Assembly: GCA_963575745.1 (NCBI GenBank)
Contig: CAUYUJ010020715.1
Span: forward strand, 225,454 to 272,953
Length of the DNA: 47,500 nucleotides
Reading direction: 5' to 3'
Origin: Prorocentrum cordatum
Lineage: Eukaryota; Sar; Dinophyceae; Prorocentrales; Prorocentraceae
The position numbers and the translations under genes are program-made. The notes below the pieces were generated by a model, which was not told the DNA's origin, ran no database searches, and saw nothing but the letters and a program-made list of their open reading frames with translations. This document shows, piece after piece, positions 38,013 to 47,500 of the stretch (its first letter is position 1; each line of letters opens with the position of its first letter).

Positions 38013-38190
38013 TACAGTGGGCCCTTCCACAAGAAACCTTCCACAAGAAACCCAACCCTGGGACCCCAGGACGTCCATCCATGTTTGGCGTGGGGACGTT
38101 GCGCTGTCCGTCGCAAACCCATAGCAACCCAAGAAACCCAGGGCGCCCTGGAGGCAAGCAGGGTGTTTCTTGGCATGGGCATCCACTGTA
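38013..38190. mobile_element. fold-back family 4 (TACAGTGG), copy 3, complete
   Basis: Starts TACAGTGGGCCCTTCCACAA, ends TTCTTGGCATGGGCATCCAC, TGTA. Defines the family's termini. Interior AAACCCAACCCTGGGACCCC is shared with the other copies. Confidence 0.85.
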
Positions 38191-38196
38191 ATGTCA

Positions 38197-38397
38197 GGGG
38201 GACGTAAGACCCGGGTACAGGGGACTCGGAAATCCCCGACGAGGTCGTCAAACAAATGACGAGGCCGAGCCTGCATTTTGACGAGGCCTCCCGCTGCAGA
38301 CATCCCACGAAACTCCTCCTCGTCAAAATCCGAGGCGCGGTCGTCAAAAAACGATGGCGAACCCGAGTCCTGGCAAACCCGGGTCTTACGCTCCCCC
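38197..38397. mobile_element. fold-back family 8 (GGGGGACGTAAGACCCGGGT)
   Basis: Left GGGGGACGTAAGACCCGGGT, ACAGGGGACTCGG; right inverted GGGGGAGCGTAAGACCCGGG, TTTGCCAGGACTCGG. The interior has GACGAGG repeats in both orientations. It abuts family 4 copy 3. Confidence 0.85.
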
Positions 38398-38572
38398 GAT
38401 AATGGGAGCCTCGCTTGACCCGCACGAGCCGGCCACGGGCGGCAGCGTGGCGAAACCTCGCCAGGCCCACCCAGCGCACGGGGCGGCCACGAGGCGGTCA
38501 CGGGCGGCGCCGACGTTGCTCGCGGGGTCTCGGCTCTCCTCGACGCCTCGGAGGCTTTCGAACCTGGCCTTC

Positions 38573-38729
38573 GGTCGGGCGCGTCACAGGCAGATTTCCC
38601 GGGGACAACGAACAAATAGTCAAAAAACATGCCCCCCCCAAAAAGGCAACAATGATCGAAGCATCGTCCCGTGACTATTTGAGACTGTTTCCGAAATTAT
38701 CCTCCTGTAGAGGGACACGCCCGACTGCC
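38573..38729. mobile_element. fold-back family 1 (GTCGGGC), copy 4
   Basis: Flanked by ACCTGGCCTTC (38562-38572) and ACCTGGCTTC (38730-38739). Ends GGTCGGGCGCGTC and TGTAGAGGGACACGCCCGAC. The subterminal pair AACAAATAGTCAA / TGACTATTTGAG is also inverted. Confidence 0.85.
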
Positions 38730-38902
38730 ACCTGGCTTCAGGCCGCTCGCTCATCTCGTCCTGATCGGCGGTTCGAAGGTGGCCGCCCTGAGGGACGGGG
38801 CCCTAAGGACAGAAGCGGATCAGGAGCTGCGGCTTCCCCGCTCGGGCTCCCCGTGCCCCAGGGCCCCATCCCTCAGGGCCCCATCTTTGATCAGCCACTT
38901 GA

Positions 38903-38976
38903 TCTCACCTCCTCCTCCTCCTCCTCCTCCTCCTCCTCCTCCTCCTCCTCCTCCTCCTCCTCCTCCTCCTCCTCCC
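38903..38976. repeat. (CTC)n tract
   Basis: About 24 uninterrupted CTC units in an otherwise unannotated stretch (38730-39500). Confidence 0.95.
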
Positions 38977-39507
38977 CCTGATCCCCATGTCCTGCTCGTC
39001 CACCTCCGCCTCCTGCTCCTTCCTAGAAGAAACAAGAACGGCTTCAACATACTTTCTTTGAGCTCCGCCCCAATTTCTGGGGTTGGCGCTCCTCCCCGGC
39101 GCGCTGAGCGCGCCAATGGCGGCGGAGGGGGCGCCGCCGGCGGGGGCCCAGAACCGATCTACGAAATCCGCGCGGAGCTCCGAAAGATTATGTTTGCGCC
39201 ATCTGTTCTTGTTCGATCCTCCCCGCAGCCCCGCGCTGCTGTGTGGCTCCGTGTTCTCCGGCCATCTTCGCCTGCTCCTCGTCCCCTCCTGCTCCTGCCC
39301 CTCCTCCTCTTCCTCATGTCCTTCTTATTCCCCTCCGCCTCCTGAGCCTATCCCTGTGCCTGGCGGTCGTCGGGCTAGAACTCGGCTATCCGGCGGCCGT
39401 TCGGGACGATTCTGGCACCCCCGGAACGCCCTCGGCGAGGCGCAGCCGCTGGAACGCACCCCGAGGAAGGGAAACCTCCAGAAGACCGTCGAGCCTCGAA
39501 CTTGCCC

Positions 39508-39598
39508 ATCCCCCGGCCCCGCGCTGCTGCGGCTCCATTTTCCCCGACCATTTTCACCCACTTCCCGTTGTCGATCCAGATGTTGTTGTCGAGATCCT
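39508..39598 (-). CDS. weak small-exon candidate
   Basis: After ACACACACACCCAG the minus strand reads DLDNNIWIDNGKWVKMVGEN then GAAAARGRGMGKFE. Composition and the acceptor-like start look like a short internal exon. No family recognised and no partner exon identified; (GT)n/G run 39600-39627 lies just upstream. Confidence 0.3.
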
Positions 39599-39627
39599 GG
39601 GTGTGTGTGTGTGTGTGTGGGGGGGGC

Positions 39628-40590
39628 GCCCTCGGCGGCCGAGGCTTGAGCGCCAACGGGCGGGGGGGAGGTGGTGGCGACTCGCCATCGCTCGGACTTC
39701 CCTTCTCCATGCATTGTTCGGCCTCGTGTCCTCGCCGAGAAACGAAGCACACGTCTGAGCGATGCCAAGGCGACGACCCCTGCGACGGACGACGAGGACG
39801 ACGACGCGTGTGGCAGGAGGCAGCTGGCACTAGACTCGCAGACGAGGGAGAGGCGGAGACGCAACCCCATTGAACTCCAGCGAGGAAGCGAGGGAGCCAC
39901 GAGTGAGATAAGAGAAGCGCGGCATCCCCTCAGCGGCGATAGGCGTCACCGCTTGGGGGGGGGCCCTGTGCGTGGGCGACACTCGGTCTTGACATACGTG
40001 AAGGCCGAAGGACGATGCATCACCGATGTATCCGCGACGTCGGCGATGCATCGGCGGCGTCGGCGTGAAGAGAATCGGGCTCCACATCGTGCCGCATCGC
40101 CGCTCCGACCCCGTCTATTCCGACCACATCTGATCGGGGATCTACTGGCCCCGCTCAATCCAGACCTTGGCCAGTCGGCTCTGCAGCATCCTCCAATATC
40201 CTGCAGGATCCTGCACCCTAACCAAGATCAGTGCGCCCCTGGCCCCGCAGGATCCTGCAAGATCCGGCGCCCTGGCTGACCCCCGTTTGCGTTGAACCCC
40301 GTGTCTTGAGCACAGGATGCACCAAACAATTCAGCAAGCACGAACGACATTGGGTCACGGCCGCGTGGCGCTGGCGGCGGGCCGCGGGGGGAGGGGGAGG
40401 AGGGGGAGGGTGCAGGGGAAATGTGGGACGATTTGAGCGTTTTGCAGTTTTCTTGCCTCTCTCGTTTTTTTTTTGTTCTCTCTCTCTCTCTCTCTTTTTC
40501 TTCAGTTTTTGTTCCCCAATCAGAGCTTGCCTCCGTAGGGGTTCTACCGGATTCGTATGGTTAATCTAGGTTTGCCGCCGATTTTCGCCA
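39628..40590. other. no gene recognised; one segment related to the PUF intron
   Basis: 40017-40110 (CCGATGTATCCGCGACGTCG ... GGGCTCCACATCG ... GCCGCATCGCCG) matches 10953-11177 minus the fold-back. CAGGATCCTGCA palindromes occur at 40201-40256. (CT)n at 40475-40497. Confidence 0.6.
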
Positions 40591-40762
40591 CACGCCCGGG
40601 TGCCCGGGTGCCCGGGGGTGCCCGGGGGTGAGGTTGGCCGCCGATTTCCGCTGCACGCCCGGGTGCCCGGGGGGTGCCCAAGGTGCCCGGGTGCCCAGGT
40701 GCCCGAAGTGCCCGGGTGCCTGGGCGTGCCCGGGGGTGCCCAGGGGTACCCGGGGGTGCCCT
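40590..40762. repeat. (GTGCCCGGG)n minisatellite
   Basis: GTGCCCGGG / GTGCCCGGGG / GTGCCCAGG units in two blocks, each preceded by GCCGCCGATTT(T/C)CG. Confidence 0.95.
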
Positions 40763-40836
40763 ATAGCCCAATAGCCCTACAACTCTATAGTCCTATAGCT
40801 CTATAGCCCTATAGCTCAATAGCCCTATAACCCTGA
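40763..40836. repeat. (CTATAGCC)n minisatellite
   Basis: CTATAGC(C/T)C, AATAGCCC, CTATAGTC-type units. Confidence 0.9.
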
Positions 40837-40979
40837 TTGTTTTTTTTTCTCCGGTGTCATTTTCTTTCTCTCTCTCTCTCTCTCTCTTTCTTTTTCCCCA
40901 CATCCTGAGTGGGGTTCTTGTTTTCCCAGAACACCCTCTCCTTCCCACCCACCTCCCGCTCCATCTTCCATACAGCACA

Positions 40980-41240
40980 ATATTATTCCTACCACACACA
41001 CCATACCATACCATAGTTCCTACCACACATACCATACCATACCCATACCATACCACACCATACGTACCATACCGTACCATACCATACCATGGCGTACCAT
41101 AGCATACCATACCATATCACACCAATGCCACACCGTACCATACCATACCATACCTCCAGTACCATACCATACCATATCATACCATACCGTACCATACCAT
41201 ACCTACCATACCATTCCATACCACTCCATACCGAAAACCA
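40980..41240. repeat. (ACCAT)n pentanucleotide array
   Basis: CCATA/ACCAT units with ACCACACA and CGTACC variants. It grades directly into the 77-bp satellite, whose units contain ACCATACTATTTACATGG. Confidence 0.95.
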
Positions 41241-43445
41241 TACTACTTACATGGTTTCGTGCCCCTCCCACCCCTCCAGGGAGGCCCCGCCTGAGCGAGG
41301 AGGGTATCGGAATACCATACTATTTACATGGTTTCGTGCCCCTCCCACCCCTCCAGGGAGGCCCCGCCTGAGCGAGGAGGGTATCGGAAAACCATACTAT
41401 TTACATGGTTTCGTGCCCCTCCCACCCCTCCAGGGAGGCCCCGCCTGAGCGAGGAGGGTATCGGAAAACCATACTATTTACATGGTTTCGTGCCCCTCCC
41501 ACCCCTCCAGGGAGGCCCCGCCTGAGCGAGGAGGGTATCGGAAAACCATACTATTTACATGGTTTCGTGCCCCTCCCACCCCTCCAGGGAGGCCCCGCCT
41601 GAGCGAGGAGGGTATCGGAATACCATACTATTTACATGGTTTCGTGCCCCTCCCACCCCTCCAGGGAGGCCCCGCCTGAGCGAGGAGGGTATCGGAATAC
41701 CATACTATTTACATGGTTTCGTGCCCCTCCCACCCCTCCAGGGAGGCCCCGCCTGAGCGAGGAGGGTATCGGAAAACCATACTATTTACATGGTTTCGTG
41801 CCCCTCCCACCCCTCCAGGGAGGCCCCGCCTGAGCGAGGAGGGTATCGGAATACCATACTATTTACATGGTTTCGTGCCCCTCCCACCCCTCCAGGGAGG
41901 CCCCGCCTGAGCGAGGAGGGTATCGGAATACCATACTATTTACATGGTTTCGTGCCCCTCCCACCCCTCCAGGGAGGCCCCGCCTGAGCGAGGAGGGTAT
42001 CGGAAATACCATACTATTTACATGGTTTCGTGCCCCTCCCACCCCTCCAGGGAGGCCCCGCCTGAGCGAGGAGGGTATCCGAAAACCATACTATTTACAT
42101 GGTTTCGTGCCCCTCCCACCCCTCCAGGGAGGCCCCGCCTGAGCGAGGAGGGTATCCGAAAACCATACTATTTACATGGTTTCGTGCCCCTCCCACCTCT
42201 CCAGGGAGGCCCCGCCTGAGCGAGGAGGGTATCCGAAACCATACTATTTACATGGTTTCGTGCCCCTCCCACCCCTGCAGGGAGGCCCCGCCTGAGCGAG
42301 GAGGGTATCAGAAAACCATACTATTTACATGGTTTCGTGCCCCATCCCACCTCTCCAGGGAAGCAAAACCATACTATTTAAATGGTTTCGTGCCCCTCCC
42401 ACCCCTGCAGGGAGGCCCCGCCTGAGCAAGGAGGGTATCCGAAAACCGTGCTATTTACATGGTTTCGTGCCCCTCCCACCCCTCCAGGGAGGCCCCGCCT
42501 GAGCGAGGAGGGTATCGGAAAACCATACTATTTACATGGTTTCGTGCTCCCACCCCTGCAGGGAGGCCCCGCCTGAGCGAGGAGGGTATCCGAAAACCAT
42601 ACTATTTACATGGTTTCGTGCCCCTCCCACCCCTCCAGGGAGGCCCCGCCTGAGCGAGGAGGGTATCGGAAAACCATAGTATTTACATGGTTTCGTGCCC
42701 CTCCCACCCCTGCAGGGAGGCCCCGCCTGAGCGAGGAGGGTATCCGAAAACCGTGCTATTTACATGGTTATCGGAAAACCATACTATTTACATGGTTTCG
42801 TGCCCCTCCCACCCCTCCAGGGAGGCCCCGCCTGAGCGAGGAGGTATCGGAAAACCATACTATTTACATGGTTTCGTGCCCCTCCCACCCTCCAGGGAGG
42901 CCCCGCCTGAGCGAGGAGGGTATCGGAAAACCATACTATTTACATGGTTTCGTGCCCCTCCCACCCCTCCAGGGAGGCCCCGCCTGAGCGAGGAGGGTAT
43001 CCGAAAACCATACTATTTACATGGTTTCGTGCCCCTCCCACCTCTCCAGGGAGGCCCCGCCTGAGCGAGGAGGGTATCCGAAAACCATACTATTTACATG
43101 GTTTCGTGCCCCTCCCACCCCTGCAGGGAGGCCCCGCCTGAGCAAGGAGGGTATCCGAAAACCGTGCTATTTACATGGTTTCGTGCCCCTCCCACCTCTC
43201 CAGGGAGGCCCCGCCTGAGCGAGGAGGGTATCCGAAACCCAAACTATTTACATGGTTCCGTGCTCCTCCCACCCCTCCAGGGAGGCCCCGTCTGAGCGAG
43301 GAGGGTATCGGAAACTTATATTATTTAAATGGTTTCGTGCCCCTCCCATCCCTGCAAGGAGGCCCCGCCTGAGCGAGGAGGGTATCGGAAACCCATACTA
43401 TTTACATGGTTTCGTGCCCTTCCCACCTCCCCAGGGAGGCCCCAC
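41241..43445. repeat. 77-bp satellite array, about 29 copies
   Basis: Unit: CATGGTTTCGTGCCCCTCCC, ACCCCTCCAGGGAGGCCCCG, CCTGAGCGAGGAGGGTATCG, then GAAAACCATACTATTTA. Copies start at 41250, 41327, 41404 and on to 43405. The first ten are almost identical; later ones carry CCGAAA, CTGCAGG and CTCTCC variants, short deletions and one fragment (about 42765-42785). 77 is not a multiple of three, so the overlapping Met-Val-Ser-Cys frames are artefacts. There are no unique spacers, so it is not a CRISPR. Confidence 0.98.
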
Positions 43446-43620
43446 CTCTTCAGCTTCGTCTTCGTGTTGATGTTGTCGTACCCCATGGGTCCCAGGAGAC
43501 CGTTAATATTTTTATGCGGGGAACTCCGTTAGCATAATTTCTCTTTCTGGATGGGCCCATTTCCAACATAATCCTACAACGTGTGCGTCAACCACTGAAA
43601 GATTCCTATTAAGGGTAAGG
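43446..43620. other. spacer; no gene recognised
   Basis: A drop in GC begins at about 43500 and continues to 46450. Confidence 0.5.
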
Positions 43621-44710
43621 CCATCCGTGCTAGAAACTGACAACATATTCACCTCCAAGGACATCCGATCAGAGATGGATCCGCCTCTACTGGGATCCAG
43701 TTAGGGAAGGAGCCACCTGAAATATAATCCGATTAGAGGGTGCCCCACCTTTCATATAATCCCTATTGGAGTGGATCTGCCAGTCATATAACCCCATCAG
43801 GGACGGAGCCACCTCGAATAAGACCATGTGAGGTTCAGATCCCGCTTCAATGAAATCCGAGTCGGGATGGGACCACCTCGAATAGTCCGATCATGGACTT
43901 CAACCACCTCCGTAGGATCATTTGAAAATTGCATTCGATACACCTTTTAATAAAACGCCCGTAGAGGTGGAGCGACCTCCAACTAAATCCTATCAAGGAT
44001 GGGCCAACTGAAGGATGGATCCACCTCTGATTGAATCCCATCGCATCCTGTGGGAATCCACCTGTGGGGATGAGACAACCTCTCATCGTATCCTGTTGCG
44101 AATGAAGCCACCTCTAATGTAATCCCACTGGCGATTTTGCTCGTTCTAAGGGATTGAACAACCTCTGGCAACGTCCTCATCAAGATGGGCCGCCGTATTT
44201 AAAACCTATCGTATTGGGCATGACACCACCTCGGATGAAATCCGGTCAATGACAGACGCACTTGTAATCTTATACGATACGAGCGGCCTCACCTGTAACA
44301 GAATCCTCGCACGGTTGGACACCTGCCATGGAATCAGCTCAGGGATGGAGACACCTCTCGTGTTACCCGATGAGTGAAGGCCTTTTTCTAATATAATTGT
44401 ATTGGATGTGGTCCACCTCTAACATGGTCTTTGTGAAAATATTCAATCCTTAAAAAACACACGGCCAATGAAGGGCTCACATGTTTTAGAATCCTAGCAG
44501 CGATGGGTCCACCTGAATAAGAATCCTGTTAAGGATGGGGCCACGTGCACAAACAAACGTCACCTCTACTGGACTCTCATTAAAAGCGGACCCACTTTCA
44601 ATGGAACACGAGTAAACATGACACCGGCTGGGAAATAATATCATTGAAGGAGGATGCGCCGCAATTTGACTCCTATTGGACATGGAACCGCGTCTACTAG
44701 AATCCAGGAT
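43620..44710. repeat. degenerate ~30-bp tandem repeat (GGATGGNNCCACCTCTNNT), left block
   Basis: Units such as GGATGGATCCACCTCTGATT, GAATCCCATC and GGATGGGTCCACCTGAATAA, GAATCCTGTT recur at about 28-35 bp with heavy divergence. Confidence 0.8.
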
Positions 44711-44714
44711 CATT

Positions 44715-45180
44715 GGGGCCCCCTGTGACTAGCCACTGCGATGCCGCGCTCAGCCGTGCTGACCCCTGCTCAGCCCTGCTAGGCCTAGCCAAAGCCTGCT
44801 AAGCACTGCTAAACACTGCGCCCCCCTGCTAAGCCCCGACAAGTTCTGCTAGCCACCTGCCAGGCCACTGCGATGCCGTGCTATGCCCCGCGGGCCCTTG
44901 CTAAACCCTGCTAGGTCAAGCCAGGCCCTGTCAAACACTCCAGCGCGGCTAAGCCATGCTGGCCCTGTGCCTAGCCCTGAAAAGTTCTGCAGGCCATATG
45001 CCACGCCCAACAAAACCCTAACAAGCCCGACCAAGCCCTGCTGGGCCCTGATAGCCGGTTGTATGCCCTGCTGAGACTTGCCAATGCTTGCTAACACCTG
45101 CTAGCCTTGCTAAACCCCGCCGGCACCTCGGTCACATGCTAAGCCATGCGGTGCCTGTTAAGCCACGCGAAGCCATATAT
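44715..45180. repeat. ~10-bp repeat (CCCTGCTAAG)n
   Basis: CCCTGCTAGG, AGCCTGCTAA, GCACTGCTAA, ACCCTGCTAG and similar decamers, interrupting the 30-bp repeat field. Confidence 0.85.
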
Positions 45181-45189
45181 CAGGTCATG

Positions 45190-45700
45190 TTATCAGGGAT
45201 GGATCGATTGCTTACGGAGTCCCATTAGAGGTGGGTCCACCTCTAGCGGAATTCAATGAATGAGGAAACACACTTTGACTACAATCCGATCAGGGAAGTA
45301 CTCAGCTCTACTAGAACCGGATGAGAGGTGGAGCCGCCTCTACTGGGATCCTGCTATGGACAGGGTCACGAACAATTGAATTGCATGCAGTGTGGATTCG
45401 CCTCTAATAACACCCCATCAGAAGTGGATCCATTTCCAATGCAGCGCCATGAATGATGGAAGCACCTGGGGACTAATCCTTTTCTATATGGATCCACTCC
45501 AAATTAAATCCTGGTGGGGGCCAAGCCACCTCTAACTTAATCCTAGTCGGGGTGGATCCACTGCTCATGGGGATCGATGTGAGTTGGACGCGATCCACCC
45601 CAACCAATCCGATGAGAGGGCAAGCCACCTGCAATACAAATTCTTTTAACGGATGGAAGTAATTCCAAACAGTAGAGCTCAGTAGGGAAATCTCCAACGT
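45190..45700. repeat. degenerate ~30-bp tandem repeat, right block
   Basis: Same GGATGGATCC / CACCTCTAC / GGGATCC motifs as 43620-44710, resuming after the decamer block. Confidence 0.75.
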
Positions 45701-45774
45701 AAAGAACCCGACTGGAAAGTCGCACAGCGGGGTTCTATTGGGCATTCGCCCAATCGATATCAATGTGTTACTCC

Positions 45775-46445
45775 CCGACAAAAGGAATCCGGTTATAAAG
45801 TCGCGAAAAAGGAATGCTATTTGTAATCGACACAATAGAGATCTAATTGCACACCGCCAGCAACATGAATCCGATTGAAAAGCCGCGCAGAACTGTTCCG
45901 TTTGCAATCCACATCCTAGAAATAGATGTTGTTTGCAACTCGCCCACAACAAGGGATCCCATTGTACAGCCGCACGACCAGATTCTGTGCAATCCACACA
46001 CTAGAAATCAATTTGTAAATCGCCCACGAACAGATTTCCTTTGAAAAAGGGTCAGAACAAAGTTTTGGACCCTCCACGGAAAAAAAAGGAACACCGTCGC
46101 CCCCTAATGTGTTGTTGTTGTTCTGGGGCGGGCCGGGCTCAAAACAAAAAAATGGAAGGGGCGGCGGTGATAGTTTTTTCTGTTGTCCGCAAAGTCCAAA
46201 ACTTTGTCTGGCTCCCTTTCAAAAGAAATCCGTTTGTGGGTGATTTACCAAATTGTTCCTACCGTGGGTTACAAACCAAAAACCTTTTGGGCGGCTTTTC
46301 GATCGGATTCCTTGTGTGGGGATTGCAAATAGACCCCCGTTTTTATGTCTGTTCACTCGGATTCCTTTTGTGAACGATTTACAAAACGATTTCAAGCGTG
46401 TGGATTGCTAATCGAATCCTGTGTTCCGGCTTTTCAAACGGATTA
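45775..46445. mobile_element. large fold-back built from ~80-bp units
   Basis: Left arm (about 45785-46085) has AATCCGATTGAAAAGCCG, TTTGCAATCCACA, TTTGTAAATCGCCCAC, ending GAACAAAGTTTTGGACCC. The right arm (46175-46445), inverted, reads AATCCGATCGAAAAGCCG, TTTGCAATCCCCAC, TTTGTAAATCG, ending GACAAAGTTTTGGACTT. Even the inner AAAAAAGGAACACCGTCGCC and inverted AAAAAACTATCACCGCCGCC match, placing the centre near 46130. Confidence 0.85.
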
Positions 46446-46570
46446 GACTGCAGGATTAGGTGACGACGAAAAGCCATGACCGAGACAAGGAAAGCAACCT
46501 GAACAATCAGACGAAACCCAATAGATCAACATACACCATGAGAATGGTTCACAAACAGTCCTAGATTTCC

Positions 46571-46872
46571 CCCTTACGGAAGGGGAGGAGGTGCAGGAGA
46601 AGGAGGAGAAGGAGGAGGAGGAGGTGGAGGAGGGGGAGGAGGAAGAGGAGGAGGAGGAGGAGGAGGAGGAGGAGGAGGAGGAGGAGAACGAAGAGGAGGA
46701 GAAGGAGGGGGGGGGAGGAGGAGGAGGAGGAGGATGAGGAGGAGGAGGAGGAGAAGGGGAGGAGGAGGAAGAGGAGGAAAGAGGAGGGAGGAGGAGGAGG
46801 AGAAGGAAGAGGGGGAGAGGGAGGGGAGGGAGGAAGGAGGAGGGAGGGGGAGAGAGGAACAAGGGGGAGGGA
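46571..46872. repeat. (GGA)n purine tract
   Basis: GGAGGAGGA with AAG and GGGGG variants. Ser/Pro/Leu frames on the minus strand are artefacts. Confidence 0.9.
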
Positions 46873-47044
46873 GGCCCAGAACCTCTGGACCCTCCAGCGG
46901 GCGCAGGCATGCCCGCACGCCCCCCCCCCCATGCCAGGGGAGAAATCGAGGGCCCGGTGACACTCGTCCACGACGGTCGCTTCCATGCGGCATGGCCAGC
47001 AAGGCCTAACAAGCCTCCTACTTACAGTTGAACCTATGACATAC

Positions 47045-47215
47045 TAACATCCTTCCAGGACATGAGACCCTCCGCAGGCTACAACACCCCAAACCATACG
47101 ATCACTCGAAGATACCCCCTCCAGGATGCACAAGAACATCCAACCAATACGAAGAACATTGGGGTACCCTCCCCGCACGGACCTGGACCTTATACCTCGG
47201 TCCGGCTGTATCCCT
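47045..47215. repeat. block homologous to 33745-34085, lacking fold-back family 5
   Basis: Continuous here through ACGAAGAACATTGGGGTACC, where the other copy is interrupted by a 172-bp element. Confidence 0.8.
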
Positions 47216-47217
47216 AT

Positions 47218-47500
47218 CCCTGAGATTCACGAGCCCAAAGGCAATGACAACCGTAGGGGCGCGCCCACGAAAACAGAGGGAATGCTGACGATCGGCATCG
47301 AGATGAAGCGATGCTAATTCGAAGCCAAAAGGCAACGACAGTCTTAGGGATGAGCCCTGGAAAACTGAGGCAACCCTTCAGATCGGAGTCGAGATGAGGT
47401 GATGCCAATTCGAAGCCCAAAGGCGACGCTGATCTAGGGATGCGCACTCGAATGCCGAGGGAACTCGCAAGATCGGCATCCAGATGATGCGCTGCCAATC
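47218..47500. repeat. 91-bp tandem repeat running off the right edge
   Basis: GATCGG(C/A)(A/G)TC(G/C)AGATGA starts at 47290, 47381 and 47471. Units also share AATTCGAAGCC(C)AAAGGC and TAGGGATG. Confidence 0.9.

Noticed and set aside
40988-41219. Tyr/Trp/Met-rich ORF on the minus strand
   Set aside because: Translation of the (ACCAT)n array.
41241-43445. Satellite as a CRISPR array or as a family of repeated small proteins
   Set aside because: There are no unique spacers between direct repeats, and the 77-bp period shifts the frame every unit.

Overview
This window looks like a piece of a dinoflagellate nuclear genome. It is GC-rich and full of tri-purine/tri-pyrimidine tracts, satellites and small fold-back elements. 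It holds a genomic relic of the dinoflagellate spliced leader (9362-9382). It also holds decayed copies of two retroelement types common in dinoflagellates: an AP-endonuclease/RT/RNase H LINE and a DIRS-like tyrosine-recombinase retroelement. I cannot name the species. There is no sign of a bacterial operon, rRNA, tRNA or CRISPR array, and most long open frames are by-products of GC-rich repeats. Family calls rest on motifs I recognise, not on a search.

Layout. 1-1.34 kb: 3' part of a minus-strand gene with a hydrophobic segment and an acidic internal repeat; it runs off the left edge and has one frame break at a G/C homopolymer. 1.38-9.38 kb: a decayed minus-strand LINE (spliced-leader relic, zinc finger, endonuclease, RT, RNase H), split by a 1.1-kb repeat element bounded by a 19-bp direct repeat. 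9.38-10.63 kb: a long purine/pyrimidine fold-back. 10.7-14.05 kb: three minus-strand exons of a Pumilio (PUF) RNA-binding protein, with introns packed with fold-back elements. 14.3-17.2 kb: 11-bp-phased CAAGAGGCC arrays and more fold-backs. 17.6-19.3 kb: two probable minus-strand exons, one with a charged coiled coil, separated by a nested fold-back cluster. 19.7-21.1 kb: another phased array and pyrimidine tract. 21.70-22.11 kb: an intact minus-strand cupin gene. 22.4-25.8 kb: a phased array and a diverged 340-bp duplication. 25.85-30.9 kb: a decayed minus-strand DIRS-like element (gag-like, RT, RNase H, tyrosine recombinase). 31.2-40.6 kb: almost all repeats, microsatellites and fold-backs, with two weak exon candidates. 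40.6-43.45 kb: GTGCCCGGG, CTATAGC and ACCAT minisatellites followed by about 29 copies of a 77-bp satellite. 43.6-46.45 kb: degenerate 30-bp and 10-bp repeats and a large fold-back made of ~80-bp units. 46.57-47.5 kb: a purine tract and a 91-bp tandem repeat that runs off the right edge.

Everything recognisably coding (the left-edge gene, LINE, PUF, coiled-coil gene, cupin, DIRS-like element) is on the minus strand, as expected for the unidirectional gene arrays of dinoflagellates. The host genes do not form an obvious pathway. The strongest unusual signal is a set of at least eleven sequence-unrelated short fold-back (MITE-like) families, several with clear target-site duplications and two with related 'empty' sites inside the same window.
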